DNA from: a virus | DNA: 20,740 nucleotides | Virus record (IMG/VR): IMGVR_UViG_3300025120_000713 | Span: 1-20,740 of that record | Direction: 5' to 3' (one strand) | Part shown: positions 7,279 to 14,444 of the stretch, one piece after another | Layout: every line of letters starts with the position of its first letter | Numbering within the stretch: position 1 is the stretch's first letter | Translations under genes and position numbers: made by a program | The notes under the pieces: model-generated | What the model was told of the DNA's origin: nothing | Database searches by the model: none | The model's input: the letters and a program-made list of their open reading frames with translations, nothing else

Positions 7279-10200
7279 ATGGACTCTTATTTAAATGGCA
7301 TAGAAGATAAAAGCTTTGCAGAACTTAAAGATAATATAGACTTTAAGTATGACCTAGTTGATTTTTTTAAAGGTGATAGATATGCTATGACCGAAGATGA
7401 AATGGTAGAAGAAGGTTATGAGGGTTTAACTAAAAAGTTTATTGAGCATATGAGATTTCAAGAATGGAATGATGCTACTGCTGTAAAAGATTTAAACTTT
7501 ATTAACAATAAAAAAGCTGACCCTCAAAGTAAAGTAGCTTTTGGCAGATTAATACAAGCTTGGGATAACTCTGCTAAAGCAGGTACAGGATTTCTTGATG
7601 GTGCTGCAGATGTAGGTGAAGCATTAATTAAATCTCCTTCTACTTACTTAGGTTTTGGATCGTTAGGTCTTGCTAAAGTAGGTGCTAAAGGTGCTACTAA
7701 AGTTGCACAGTTAGCTGTTAGGAGTAGGATAAAAGAATATTTTAAAAAGAAAGCAGTGCTTAAAGGTGCAGCTACTGGTGCTGCAGTTGAAGGTTCTATT
7801 GGTAGTGTACAGTCGTATGGTATGGGTGAAAGCAGAGAAGCACTTGCAGAACAAGGTAACTTTATAGAAGGTTACGAATATTCTAAAGGTGACTTAGCTC
7901 AAGATGTTGTACTTAACTCTACAGTTGGTGCAGTCTTTGGTGGTCTTGGTGGAAAATTAAATAGTAAAATTGTTAAGGATAAGGAAAAACTTTTTGGTGA
8001 AAGAGAAAAAGCTATTGCTGCTGCAAAAGAAAAGGCAAAAGAAACTGCCAGTGAAACAATTAAAAAAGCCGAAGACGAAACTCCTGATGTTGTTAAAGAA
8101 GCCCTTGAAAGAACTGTAACAATGGTGAACACTCTTTCTGCAAGAAGGGGTGGTAAAAATGTATTAGACCCACTTGATCCACAAGAAGTAGCAATGGGTG
8201 AAGCAATTAAAAAAGGTATAATAGATACTGGTGTAGATGAAGGTGGTGCATTTTCCTCTGGCTTAGACATTACTACTATACGTTCTATAGCTGCAGCTAC
8301 AATAGAAATAAGTAAAAAGTTTAACGTAAACCCTAAAGAAAGAATAACCTCTGCTATTGCTACAGCAATTCGTGACCCAGACTCAGACGCATTTAGTTTT
8401 TTAAATGACACAAGAGAAAAGTTTAATCTAACAAAAGAACAAATGTCTTTTATTTATTTAGCAGATGTATCTAATGCAGGTAAGATACTTGCTGAACAGT
8501 CTGCTATTGTACGAAAAGGTAATAAGGCAGCTACTTCAGGTAGAAGCACAGCAAAAAAAGATTTACGTAATCAACTAACAGATTTAAAAGTGCTTGCTGA
8601 AGGAGGTTTAAGTAGTATAGATGACATCGAAGCAACAGATATATCTGCAAATGTCGTAAAAAATACTGCTGTAAGAGGTGGTGTAGAAATAACTTACAAC
8701 TTCTTACAAGACTTAGACCAAATGCGTATTGCATTTATGACATCTCAACCTGCTACTACTGCAAGGAACGTAGCATCTACTGGATTACTAGCAGTGGTAG
8801 ATGTAATGGATGAATCTTTTAGGAGTATCTTTAGGGCTGGAAAAGGAGAAAGAGCTAACTTTAAAAATATTTTTTCTGTTCTAAAAGGAATGACATACGG
8901 TAAATCTGAAGCATCTTTAATGAGAGACATGCTGCAAACAGAAATGCCTGAAGTATATCAAAGAACATTTCACGACACCCTTAGGATGGAAGTAGCTACT
9001 AAAAGTAATTCTCGATTTGCAAAGGTTGGTCGAATAGTAAATATGGCAAACACTGCTACTGATACTGTGTTTAAAGAAACAGCTTTTTATGGTAGCATAG
9101 ACAGACAACTAAGGTTGTTAAATGATAAAACTCTTGGTACTAGTGTTAGAGATTTTATAAATAAAGGTGGTAAATTAGATAGCCTAAAAGAAAAAGTAGC
9201 AAAAGGTTTAGAGAATAAAGATAAAAAAATACCGGGAGATGAACAGGGCACTAGCATACTAGATAAAGCAGTAGATGATGCTAATAGATTTACTATGCAA
9301 AGAACTTATGTAGGTGATCAGTCTTTATTTGGTAAGGGTGCAAGAGTAGCATCAAAACTAAATGAAAGGATGCCATTTGTTATTTCTGGATTTATGGGTA
9401 TACCTTTTCCAAGATATATAGCAAACCACATGGAAATGATAATGGACTACACCCCTTTTATTCCAGAGATGCTAAACGTACTAGAGGATCAAGCTGCAGC
9501 TAAAGGAAAAAAAGTTACTTATATTACAGGCGATCCATATAAATCATTAGAAGATAGAAGGGTTCGTCAACTTACTGGTGCATCCCTTATCTTAGCAGGT
9601 TCATATATAGCAAGTCAAAAAGAAGGGGAAATAGATTACAAATCATTAGAGAACCAGATAAAAGGTGAGGATGATATCTCTTCTTCCTTAGGTTTTCTTA
9701 TTGCTCCTATCTTTATAGGGGATACAATTTACCGGGCTAATAATGGACTACCGTATAGAGAAACTGTATTAAGAGATACTGCTAGTGTACTAGGTGGAAT
9801 AGAAGACATGGGGTTTGATGCTACTGGTCTTAAAACACTTGCCGATACTATTATGAGTGATAAGAAAAAAGCAGAAAGCCGTGCAGAGAAAATGTTTGGT
9901 AACATTTTTTCTGTCTTTACTTATCCAGCAACTCCAATAAGAGATTTAATGGGGCAGTTTAATTACGACTCTTCTGGTTCACCATACACAAGGCCACTTG
10001 GTATGGGAATAAAAGATGATCCTAGCACACCTGATGTTGACGAATCAGTATCTGATAGCCAAAGACCAGAAGGAATATTTGTAGGTCAGGCTACAAGATT
10101 TTTACCTGATGTAGCTTTTAGGCAATACAGTCAAAGCAGAGAAGGTAATCCTAATTATGACTATGAGTATTACAGCATACTTAATAAGCAACCTATTGCT

Positions 10201-10809
10201 ACAATGAACCCACTAAAGAAAACCTTTACTGGTGTTGCTGCTAATCCCACACTAACTGAGTTAGGTAGAGAGTTTAATAAATTAAAGATTGAAGAAAGAG
10301 ATGTATACAATAACAACAAAAATGTTAATCCTGTTGTGGACTATGTTGTAAGAAGAGATTTGTCTCAAAACCTAAGCCTAATATTTAATAAGTGGGCAGA
10401 AACTAACGTGTTTGATGATGGTGAAGAGGCAGGTAAAACCTATAACCAACTAACTGATAGTGGTCAAAAAAAAGATAGGCTATTAAAATTTGTTAATCAA
10501 AGAATTAAAGAAACAAGTGAAAAGTATAATAATGCACTTACAAACTTAATGAGCACTAATCCTATAAAAGCTAGAGGTTACATTAGAAATCAATACATGC
10601 TTAAAGTAAATGAAATAGGTATAGCTAAAATGGACTTTGCTACTAAGTATATGTATGATGCAGGTATGATAGATAAAAAGTATTCCTCGGCACAAGAACT
10701 TTTAAGTAGTGCCGAGAACTTAAACCAAGAAATGCAAATAAGACTGAAGCTTATCTTTGTTGCTAACTCCAACAGAGTAGATTCAAAAGCTGAGAAGCTA
10801 GTAGATTAA
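7279..10809 (+). CDS. Large internal virion / putative DNA-ejection protein
   Basis: A 1176-aa protein, the last gene of the + strand block. AGGAA six bases before the ATG supports the start. Residues 101-226 are rich in Gly/Ala and hydrophobic residues (AGTGFLDGAADVGEAL, YLGFGSLGLAKVGAKGATK, LKGAATGAAVEGSIGSV, VGAVFGGLGG), a composition common in phage proteins that insert into the cell envelope during DNA entry. Residues 230-275 are a charged helix rich in Ala/Lys/Glu. Two more hydrophobic stretches lie near 765-782 and 803-814. The rest is long and helical, with no nuclease, protease or ATPase motif seen. Size, position at the end of the structural operon and the neighbouring transglycosylase suggest a functional counterpart of T7 gp16 that lacks the enzymatic domain. 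Homology to gp16 was not established. A terminator-like hairpin for the opposite strand lies inside its last 130 bases. Confidence 0.6.
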   Translation: MDSYLNGIEDKSFAELKDNIDFKYDLVDFFKGDRYAMTEDEMVEEGYEGLTKKFIEHMRFQEWNDATAVKDLNFINNKKADPQSKVAFGRLIQAWDNSAKAGTGFLDGAADVGEALIKSPSTYLGFGSLGLAKVGAKGATKVAQLAVRSRIKEYFKKKAVLKGAATGAAVEGSIGSVQSYGMGESREALAEQGNFIEGYEYSKGDLAQDVVLNSTVGAVFGGLGGKLNSKIVKDKEKLFGEREKAIAAAKEKAKETASETIKKAEDETPDVVKEALERTVTMVNTLSARRGGKNVLDPLDPQEVAMGEAIKKGIIDTGVDEGGAFSSGLDITTIRSIAAATIEISKKFNVNPKERITSAIATAIRDPDSDAFSFLNDTREKFNLTKEQMSFIYLADVSNAGKILAEQSAIVRKGNKAATSGRSTAKKDLRNQLTDLKVLAEGGLSSIDDIEATDISANVVKNTAVRGGVEITYNFLQDLDQMRIAFMTSQPATTARNVASTGLLAVVDVMDESFRSIFRAGKGERANFKNIFSVLKGMTYGKSEASLMRDMLQTEMPEVYQRTFHDTLRMEVATKSNSRFAKVGRIVNMANTATDTVFKETAFYGSIDRQLRLLNDKTLGTSVRDFINKGGKLDSLKEKVAKGLENKDKKIPGDEQGTSILDKAVDDANRFTMQRTYVGDQSLFGKGARVASKLNERMPFVISGFMGIPFPRYIANHMEMIMDYTPFIPEMLNVLEDQAAAKGKKVTYITGDPYKSLEDRRVRQLTGASLILAGSYIASQKEGEIDYKSLENQIKGEDDISSSLGFLIAPIFIGDTIYRANNGLPYRETVLRDTASVLGGIEDMGFDATGLKTLADTIMSDKKKAESRAEKMFGNIFSVFTYPATPIRDLMGQFNYDSSGSPYTRPLGMGIKDDPSTPDVDESVSDSQRPEGIFVGQATRFLPDVAFRQYSQSREGNPNYDYEYYSILNKQPIATMNPLKKTFTGVAANPTLTELGREFNKLKIEERDVYNNNKNVNPVVDYVVRRDLSQNLSLIFNKWAETNVFDDGEEAGKTYNQLTDSGQKKDRLLKFVNQRIKETSEKYNNALTNLMSTNPIKARGYIRNQYMLKVNEIGIAKMDFATKYMYDAGMIDKKYSSAQELLSSAENLNQEMQIRLKLIFVANSNRVDSKAEKLVD
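10675..10716 (-). terminator. Putative rho-independent terminator of the - strand block, inside the opposing gene
   Basis: CTCGGCAC (10686-10693) and GTGCCGAG (10709-10716) are perfect 8-bp complements around a 15-base loop. Read on the - strand, the stem is followed after six bases by five T's (10679-10675). It lies about 90 bases beyond the last - strand stop codon, within the 3' end of the + strand 1176-aa gene. A GC-rich stem in very AT-rich DNA plus a T-tract fits a terminator, though the gap before the T-tract is longer than ideal. Confidence 0.5.
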
Positions 10810-11024
10810 TCATCGTCCTCTAACATAAAGTCTGCCCAATCATATGCTGCACGTTTTACATCAGCCATGACAACAGCCCCTCGACTTCCTGAAAGTATTC
10901 CAGCTAGAGCTTGTCCAGCTAGATACCTTCTTGAGGTGAGGGGCTTTATTGTTTTTGTAGTTTGTTTTCTTTTAGAGTATTGTTTAGCTTCTTCGGCTAA
11001 TGGTGTTTTATCCTTTTGACTCAC
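10806..11024 (-). CDS. Small conserved-type phage protein, unknown function
   Basis: A 72-aa protein, last gene of the - strand block. The start is GTG, 17 bases inside the end of the preceding gene, with AGGAA close upstream (short spacing). The N-terminal half is basic (KQYSKRKQTTKTIK). The C-terminal half (RRYLAGQALAGIL, VKRAAYDWADFMLEDDD) is helical and ends in acidic residues. The pattern of Ala-rich helix, then A-Y-x-x-A-D-x-M-L resembles small uncharacterised proteins common in early regions of phages, but I cannot name a family. Its TAA shares TTAA with the stop of the convergent 1176-aa gene, and it contains the terminator-like inverted repeat of the + strand operon. Confidence 0.6.
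   Translation of the reverse strand: MSQKDKTPLAEEAKQYSKRKQTTKTIKPLTSRRYLAGQALAGILSGSRGAVVMADVKRAAYDWADFMLEDDD
10875..10957 (+). terminator. Putative terminator of the + strand structural operon, inside the opposing gene
   Basis: AGCCCCTC (10875-10882) and GAGGGGCT (10938-10945) are perfect 8-bp complements. On the + strand the second arm runs straight into TTATTGTTTTTG and further T-rich sequence. The loop is long (55 bases), which is unusual, although a few weaker pairs could extend the stem inward. It lies 65 bases after the stop of the last + strand gene, within the 72-aa gene of the other strand. Confidence 0.35.
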
Positions 11025-11166
11025 GTTCCTGTACTTTCTTTAAGTTCCTGAAGTATTCGATATTAAAACCGTACTCCCAATCCCTGTTACTTCTAGTGTT
11101 GGCAGGGTAGGGATTACCCAAGTTGCCTTTCTTAAAGGCTTGCTTGCCTTCATCATGTGGTTTCAT
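11008..11166 (-). CDS. Rmf/CrpP-like small protein
   Basis: A 52-aa protein, short enough to be missed by length cut-offs. Its ATG overlaps the stop of the DUF3310-like gene as ATGA (11163-11166), and its end overlaps the next gene by 17 bases, so it sits in a translationally coupled chain. The pattern E-G-x-x-A-F-x-x-G ... N-P-Y ... W-x-x-G-F (DEGKQAFKKGNLGNPYP, then RDWEYGFNIEYF) matches the ribosome modulation factor/CrpP superfamily. There a G-x-x-A-x-x-G helix, a (C/N)-P-Y turn and W-x-x-G-W/F are conserved. E. coli Rmf dimerises 70S ribosomes in stationary phase. What phage members do is not established. The family assignment is by motif, and ribosome binding is inference. Confidence 0.6.
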   Translation of the reverse strand: MKPHDEGKQAFKKGNLGNPYPANTRSNRDWEYGFNIEYFRNLKKVQERESKG

Positions 11167-11459
11167 TTATGCTTCTCCTTCATAGCTTCAAGCATTTTGT
11201 TTAAGTACCATTGTGCTTTTTCCATATCCTCAACAGGCTTCCTCTTGTAGCCGTGACGGTGTTGGTATTTAATTAGATTACCATGACAGTAACCCTTGAA
11301 CTCTTCTGCTGTTAGGACTTGTTTGATATAGTCGATACACTCAATCCCCTCACCAATAGTGTAGTGAGGTGGACTGTTTACACTGTCGTACTTAGTGTCA
11401 AGAGTTATTGTAGTGTCACTAATATCTATAGTACCACCATCGAATGTTAATGTATCCAT
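11163..11459 (-). CDS. DUF3310-like phage protein
   Basis: A 98-aa protein. Residues from about 27 onward match the DUF3310 pattern known from many phages: V-N-x-P-x-H-Y (VNSPPHY), G-I-E-C-I-D (here GIECIDYI), F-x-G-Y/F-x-x-G-N-x-I-K-Y (FKGYCHGNLIKYQHRHG), then V-E-D-x-x-K-A-Q-W-Y-L. The biochemical role of the family is unknown. It is often found among nucleotide-metabolism and replication genes, as here. The first 25 residues are Thr/Asp-rich and variable. Its ATG shares one base with the stop of the upstream gene (TAATG), and its own stop overlaps the Rmf-like gene, indicating translational coupling. Confidence 0.75.
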   Translation of the reverse strand: MDTLTFDGGTIDISDTTITLDTKYDSVNSPPHYTIGEGIECIDYIKQVLTAEEFKGYCHGNLIKYQHRHGYKRKPVEDMEKAQWYLNKMLEAMKEKHK

Positions 11460-11902
11460 TAGTGCATCTCCACTAGTTCTGCTGACTGATAGGGAATGTG
11501 AAAGAACTTCTCACCCTTACGGATGTACCTACCATGTGCTTCTTTAAGACTATCCTTAGACATCAGAGTATCTTTTATTCTCCATGCTTGAGATAAGTCT
11601 TGCTTAAAGACGTAGAAGTTTAAGACTCCTTTCTCTCCTTCATACATATCCAATAGTCTTTTCTTACGTTCTGGAATACGTATCTCTGCCCAACTGGTAG
11701 GCCATTCTTTATCCCATGCTACCTTTACTTCTGCTTCATTGAAGTAAGTGTAACCATTTTTCTCTGAGACTACATCGACATTATAATCTTCTTTGTCACG
11801 AAGAATCGTATGACCCTTAGCTTTTAAGAACTCTATTAGTTTTTCCTTTGCTGGTTGATCGTAAGCTTTATAAAGAGCTTTGCTAAATTTTCTCTTGATC
11901 AT
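11459..11902 (-). CDS. Possible PD-(D/E)XK-fold nuclease, unassigned
   Basis: A 147-aa protein when started at the second of two adjacent ATGs (11902). AGAGG at 11909-11913 is six bases from this ATG but only three from the first one (11905), so the second is preferred. After a basic N-terminal helix comes a stretch compatible with a PD-(D/E)XK core: Asp residues in DYNVDVV, a short beta hairpin, then EAEVKVAW with a Glu-x-Lys, then a basic IPERKKRLL. The C-terminal part holds aromatic/basic segments (YVFKQDLSQAWRIKD, GRYIRKGEKFFHIPY). I recognise no named family. The nuclease idea rests on the D...ExK spacing and on its place in a replication operon, so it is tentative. Confidence 0.5.
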   Translation of the reverse strand: MIKRKFSKALYKAYDQPAKEKLIEFLKAKGHTILRDKEDYNVDVVSEKNGYTYFNEAEVKVAWDKEWPTSWAEIRIPERKKRLLDMYEGEKGVLNFYVFKQDLSQAWRIKDTLMSKDSLKEAHGRYIRKGEKFFHIPYQSAELVEMH

Positions 11903-11906
11903 CATA

Positions 11907-11913
11907 CACCTCT
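11907..11913 (-). promoter_or_regulatory. Ribosome-binding site (AGAGGTG) deciding between two adjacent ATGs
   Basis: On the - strand AGAGGTG precedes ATGATG. The core AGAGG is three bases from the first ATG and six from the second. Normal spacing favours the second ATG at 11902. Confidence 0.5.
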
Positions 11914-11932
11914 TGGTAGTTGTAAACAGTGG

Positions 11933-11962
11933 GTTAAAACATAAAAACTTTTTGCTTGTCGA
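11933..11962 (-). promoter_or_regulatory. Weak sigma70-like promoter candidate before the terminal small-gene cluster
   Basis: In the 70-base gap after the reductase gene, the - strand has TCGACA (11957-11962; 5 of 6 matches to TTGACA), an 18-base spacer and TTTAAC (11933-11938; 4 of 6 matches to TATAAT). Transcription would start about 20 bases before the next start codon and keep its ribosome-binding site. In AT-rich DNA such matches are common by chance. Confidence 0.25.
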
Positions 11963-11975
11963 GATAAGATAAACA

Positions 11976-13874
11976 TCAGACCAAATCTACGATCTCACAT
12001 ACATCTCCAGAGCAAGCCATTGTTTGCATTGACACAGTGTTATCCTCCTTTTCATAATCAGATAGTTTAGACCAATCAATTTTCTTTGGCATCAGTGATA
12101 GTAACATACTGTAATCTGATTTGCCAACCTCTTGATATGGTGCTTGTTGATAAGTGTGATCTGAGTGTGGCAAGAATGACACACCTGACATCTCGTCAAA
12201 GTGTTTGTAAACAAATGCACCTACTTCAAACCACTCATCATTACGGACAGTACAAGTAATACTTGGCTTATGTTCACACCAATGTCTTTGATATATCAAC
12301 CAAGTCTCTAGCTGTTGGATAGCTGATAGATCATTACGTGTAACTGAATTGTTAGGTGAGTGAACAGGGAAACTAAATACTGTAGTAGCATCAGGCTTCA
12401 TTACATCAGGCTCACTAGGTACTCCTTGCTCCTTCATAAACTCTGTTAAGGGGTCTTTGTTGTCACCTCTGACGGTTCTAATATAGTACTTTGAATGTCG
12501 TGCATGGATTCCAGAGGCTGAATCAACAAGTTGGGAGACTGTCCCAGATGGTTTAACGCAGGTGATGGCTGTCGAGGGTGGAATACCCAAACGGTCAGCC
12601 CAAGTATTATTAGTAGTAACAGCAAGTTTACGTAGCTTTTCAAGGGTTTTCTCCAATCCTTTATTAACAGTTGTCATAAGTGGGTTGTCCATTATCCCGG
12701 TGAGTGACACACCGAGCAGACGTTCTTCTTCTGTGTTGGTAGTCCACACTTTTCGCAAATATGGGAACTTGGTGAAGGTAGATTGGATCGTCCCAAGTAT
12801 AGTGGCACATCGGACTTTTCGTTCCAAGTCTTTAATCGTATCAGTGGCTCGTACCACAACCTCTGTAAGATTGCAGAACTGGTTTGGCCTAAGTATGATT
12901 TCACTGCAAGGATTAGTTCCAAACTCATGGTCAGAATCACGCCTACCATATTTTTCAGCTTGTTTCTTACTTGCTTCACGATTGAATATACCACGTTCAC
13001 CACTCCCTGATTCTACCAGTGACATCCACTCCCTCATAAAGGAGATGGCATCTGGTTTTTCTGTGTAACTAACAGAGTTGTTAGCCAATGCACGTTGTTT
13101 GTTGTTATCCCACCAAGCTCCTGACTTGGCATGACGCATACGATCATCTGATAAATTAGATAAACTAATCATAGCAGACCTACGTACCCCACCTACAACT
13201 ACTACCTCTCCGATCTTACACATTAGATCGTGACATTCAATGCTGGAAAGCCTACGTCCTTCTGCATTCTTGAAAATAGTAACAGCAAAATTAAACAGAT
13301 CAACTAGAGGTGCAGGGCCACTAGCTCTACCACCAAAAGTTTTTAGTCTTGCACCAGCAGGACGAACACGAGAGGTATCCCACTGTGGTATCTCTCCAGC
13401 CCATAGGAGAGCAAGCACTTGTCTAAAAGCCTTAGCCCAACCTTCCTTACTATCCCTTACAACGACAGTAGTATCACTGTAGAACAAGGGAGGAACCTCA
13501 GGGAGCCTCTTAATGAACTGCCTCTCGACACTGAACCCAACACCAGTACCACACAAGAGGATAAACATAGCCTCATCGAAGGACTTAGGGTCATCTACGG
13601 TTAGGTAGCTGCAGTTGTACCCTGCAGTGTTGTCTCGTTGCAGTGCAGGGCCAGCAGTCATCATAGCTCTCATACTAGGCATAACCTCTAGGTTAAGTAT
13701 AGCAAACATAATATCATCTTTAGTAGTAGGATCAACCTTGTTGCCAATTACATGCTCCATGTATCTGTCTACTGTTTCAGACCATGACTCCCTACGGCCC
13801 TCGTCTTCCAACCACCTAGCATACCGTGATGTATGTATGAATGCTTGATAATCTGTTGGTAAAAAGTTATTCAT
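11976..13874 (-). CDS. nrdJ: Class II (adenosylcobalamin-dependent) ribonucleotide reductase
   Basis: A 632-aa protein of the monomeric class II type, best known from Lactobacillus leichmannii RTPR (739 residues). It reduces ribonucleotides to deoxyribonucleotides using a thiyl radical made with coenzyme B12, without oxygen or a second subunit. Visible residues are Cys88 (NTAGYNCSY) and Cys334 (NQFCNL), which fit the redox pair; Cys323 and Glu325 in NPCSEI, the radical and proton-transfer site; Asn321; and the C-terminal shuttle pair Cys621/Cys626 (ACSGDVC). The spacing of 11 between Cys323 and Cys334 equals that between Cys408 and Cys419 of the Lactobacillus enzyme. The glycine-rich FLLCGTGVGFS stretch is also typical. 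The ATG overlaps the mazG-like stop (ATGA). Being about 100 residues shorter than RTPR, it may be trimmed in peripheral elements. The host must supply or take up cobalamin. Confidence 0.93.
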   Translation of the reverse strand: MNNFLPTDYQAFIHTSRYARWLEDEGRRESWSETVDRYMEHVIGNKVDPTTKDDIMFAILNLEVMPSMRAMMTAGPALQRDNTAGYNCSYLTVDDPKSFDEAMFILLCGTGVGFSVERQFIKRLPEVPPLFYSDTTVVVRDSKEGWAKAFRQVLALLWAGEIPQWDTSRVRPAGARLKTFGGRASGPAPLVDLFNFAVTIFKNAEGRRLSSIECHDLMCKIGEVVVVGGVRRSAMISLSNLSDDRMRHAKSGAWWDNNKQRALANNSVSYTEKPDAISFMREWMSLVESGSGERGIFNREASKKQAEKYGRRDSDHEFGTNPCSEIILRPNQFCNLTEVVVRATDTIKDLERKVRCATILGTIQSTFTKFPYLRKVWTTNTEEERLLGVSLTGIMDNPLMTTVNKGLEKTLEKLRKLAVTTNNTWADRLGIPPSTAITCVKPSGTVSQLVDSASGIHARHSKYYIRTVRGDNKDPLTEFMKEQGVPSEPDVMKPDATTVFSFPVHSPNNSVTRNDLSAIQQLETWLIYQRHWCEHKPSITCTVRNDEWFEVGAFVYKHFDEMSGVSFLPHSDHTYQQAPYQEVGKSDYSMLLSLMPKKIDWSKLSDYEKEDNTVSMQTMACSGDVCEIVDLV

Positions 13875-14245
13875 CTTTTATCACCGTTCCCTTTGAGTGT
13901 TCCTCTCGACTTACGATCTAATAGTTTTTCTAGGTTAGCTAAAGCTAAGTCAGCCATACTGACGTTTAAATCCCTACACATAGCAGCAATGTACCACATG
14001 CAATCACCTAACTCTTGTGTCACACCTTCTTTATCAAACTCATTATCTCTCATCATCTTTTTTACTTTGTTTGCTACCTCACCTGCTTCACCAGCAAGCC
14101 CTAGTGCAGGGTAGAGTATGGCATGTTTACTTGCATAGATAGCTGTTCTTTCAGCAGCTTTTTGATATGCATTCAAATCCATAGGCTTGCTCTTCCATTG
14201 TTCTTTCCAATATTCAAAAGCTTCAAAATCATCTTTACTTATCAT
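13871..14245 (-). CDS. mazG: MazG-like nucleoside triphosphate pyrophosphohydrolase
   Basis: A 124-aa protein, the size of single-domain MazG/all-alpha NTP pyrophosphatases. The metal-binding signature ExxE...ExxD is present as Glu53-A-G-Glu56 in LAGEAGEVANKVKK and Glu78-L-G-Asp81 in TQELGDCMWYIAA. The family hydrolyses (d)NTPs to (d)NMPs and pyrophosphate. In phages it is thought either to clear non-canonical nucleotides, to feed dNMP pools, or to lower the host alarmone ppGpp. Which applies here cannot be read from sequence. The ATG lies within the end of the 55-aa gene (11-base overlap), with GAGG about nine bases upstream, and the stop overlaps the ribonucleotide reductase start (ATGA). 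It is therefore tightly coupled to dNTP synthesis. Confidence 0.85.
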   Translation of the reverse strand: MISKDDFEAFEYWKEQWKSKPMDLNAYQKAAERTAIYASKHAILYPALGLAGEAGEVANKVKKMMRDNEFDKEGVTQELGDCMWYIAAMCRDLNVSMADLALANLEKLLDRKSRGTLKGNGDKR

Positions 14246-14402
14246 GTTTGTTTACCTCACATTTTTCTATTGTTAAATCATCTATATCGTACAAACTATT
14301 CAGGATTAACTCCTGAACAATAGGAGAGTGATCGTCACGATCTACCTCTAAAAAGTTTGCATCCTTATCTACGGACACCGTTATGTATACCTCATATTCC
14401 AT
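14235..14402 (-). CDS. Small acidic protein of 55 aa, unknown function
   Basis: A short gene that fills the space between the 89-aa gene and mazG. AGAGG lies seven to eight bases before the ATG, and the stop is 11 bases inside mazG. The product alternates hydrophobic and charged residues at the start (MEYEVYITVSVDKDA), then is acidic (LEVDRDDH) and ends with EKCEVNKHDK. The size and pattern suggest a small single-domain beta/alpha protein. No family was recognised. The good ribosome-binding site, lack of alternative genes in the interval and operon-style overlap support it as real. A promoter-like sequence lies just upstream. Confidence 0.6.
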   Translation of the reverse strand: MEYEVYITVSVDKDANFLEVDRDDHSPIVQELILNSLYDIDDLTIEKCEVNKHDK

Positions 14403-14416
14403 AGTGAAAGCCTCTA

Positions 14417-14444
14417 GTTATACTCATACGAACTTCATTGTCAA
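14417..14444 (-). promoter_or_regulatory. Sigma70-like promoter candidate
   Basis: On the - strand, a consensus -35 TTGACA (complement of 14439-14444), a 16-base spacer and TATAAC (complement of 14417-14422; 5 of 6 matches). It lies almost wholly in the 38-base gap between the 89-aa and 55-aa genes. The predicted transcript would begin near 14410, at or inside the ribosome-binding site of the 55-aa gene, so it might serve mazG and nrdJ better than the first gene. Confidence 0.45.

Noticed and set aside
7899-8411. 170-aa open frame on the - strand within the 1176-aa gene
   Set aside because: It is antisense to a continuous gene, is low-complexity hydrophobic/serine-rich as expected from reversed Ala/Glu/Lys codons, and no operon on that strand exists here.
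10900-10923. Direct repeat CCAGCTAGA, two copies 15 bases apart
   Set aside because: The spacing is five codons and it encodes repeated LAG in the 72-aa protein, so a coding cause is enough. No attachment-site or origin context is present.
11941-11956. AAAAACTTTTT near the end of the reductase gene as a terminator
   Set aside because: It has only AT pairs and no room for a loop, so it is not a credible hairpin in DNA this AT-rich.
12446-13068. Several open frames on both strands inside the ribonucleotide reductase region
   Set aside because: They are fully covered by the 632-aa reductase with intact catalytic motifs. The alternative frames have no motif, ribosome-binding site or operon fit.
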